Assembly: GCF_000688695.1 (NCBI RefSeq)
Contig: NZ_JIBQ01000017.1
Location: 23,064-59,584 of the forward strand
Length of the DNA stretch: 36,521 nucleotides
Origin: Lonsdalea quercina subsp. quercina
GTDB lineage: Bacteria; Pseudomonadota; Gammaproteobacteria; Enterobacterales; Enterobacteriaceae
Reading direction: 5' to 3'
The translations under genes and the position numbers were made by a program. Within the stretch, counting starts at the first letter, position 1; each line of letters begins with the position of its first letter. Below, one piece after another: positions 36,440 to 36,521 of this stretch. The notes beneath the pieces were generated by a model. That model did not search any database. It was not told where the DNA came from and saw only the letters and a program-made list of their open reading frames with translations.

Positions 36440-36521
36440 TTACTCCGGAATCACCTTGCCGATGTACGGCAGGTGACGGTAATGCTGCGCGTAGTCGATG
36501 CCGTAACCCACCACGAATTCG
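36440..36521 (-). CDS. hpt: Hypoxanthine phosphoribosyltransferase, C-terminal end (partial)
   Basis: The last 26 or so residues of Hpt (FVVGYGIDYAQHYRHLPYIG, ending in KVIPE) before the stop at 36440-36442. Purine salvage enzyme. The rest lies to the right of the window. Convergent with can, as in E. coli. Confidence 0.92.
   Translation of the reverse strand, partial: EFVVGYGIDYAQHYRHLPYIGKVIPE

Overview
The window is a chromosomal segment of an enterobacterium (order Enterobacterales). The gene order hpt, can, yadG, yadH, yadE, panD, panC, panB, folK, pcnB, gluQ, dksA, sfsA, thpR, hrpB, mrcB, fhuC, fhuD, fhuB, hemL, erpA, mtnN, dgt, degP is the reverse-printed equivalent of a conserved block near minute 3-4 of the E. 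coli map. The high G+C, the sulfate operon beside degP and the absence of fhuA, clcA and btuF from their usual slots suggest a plant-associated Pectobacteriaceae relative (Brenneria, Lonsdalea, Dickeya or Pectobacterium). That assignment is an inference. The core block itself is certain.

Positions 1-4325 are foreign, high-G+C DNA: the early region of a Mu-like transposable prophage. It holds the tail of an early phage protein, a DDE transposase (A subunit), an AAA+ target-selection ATPase (B subunit), a small unknown protein and a Mor-type activator closed by a strong terminator. All are read rightwards. No phage structural genes follow, so any structural genes must lie left of the window, or they have been lost. 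Positions 4326-5230 are repeat-rich: an octamer array, a G-rich octamer block able to form a G-quadruplex, and four copies of an 84-bp repeat. Positions 5240-5860 are strikingly AT-rich with no convincing gene.

From 5865 rightwards the DNA is ordinary chromosome. On the minus strand lies a sulfate uptake operon (sbp-cysT-cysW-cysA, with a hairpin after sbp), then degP with a recognisable sigma-E promoter, then dgt. The plus-strand mtnN diverges from dgt and converges on erpA through a bidirectional terminator. erpA and hemL diverge. The ferric-hydroxamate uptake operon fhuCDB runs leftwards from a Fur box overlapping a -10 element, followed to the right by mrcB (PBP1b) and hrpB. From 25.5 to 32.5 kb the plus strand carries thpR, sfsA, dksA, gluQ, pcnB, folK and the pantothenate genes panB-panC-panD. 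yadE and the ABC exporter pair yadG-yadH lie on the minus strand, can on the plus strand, and the 3' end of hpt closes the window.

The observations most worth a second look are the outward-facing Mu-like early block ending in a composite repeat island, the apparent AUC start codon of pcnB (E. coli uses AUU), the hairpin that could set the sbp to transporter ratio, and the fhu operon lacking fhuA. I did not find a clear, complete, undescribed system in the visible sequence. The best candidate for novelty is the left-edge element, which continues beyond the window.
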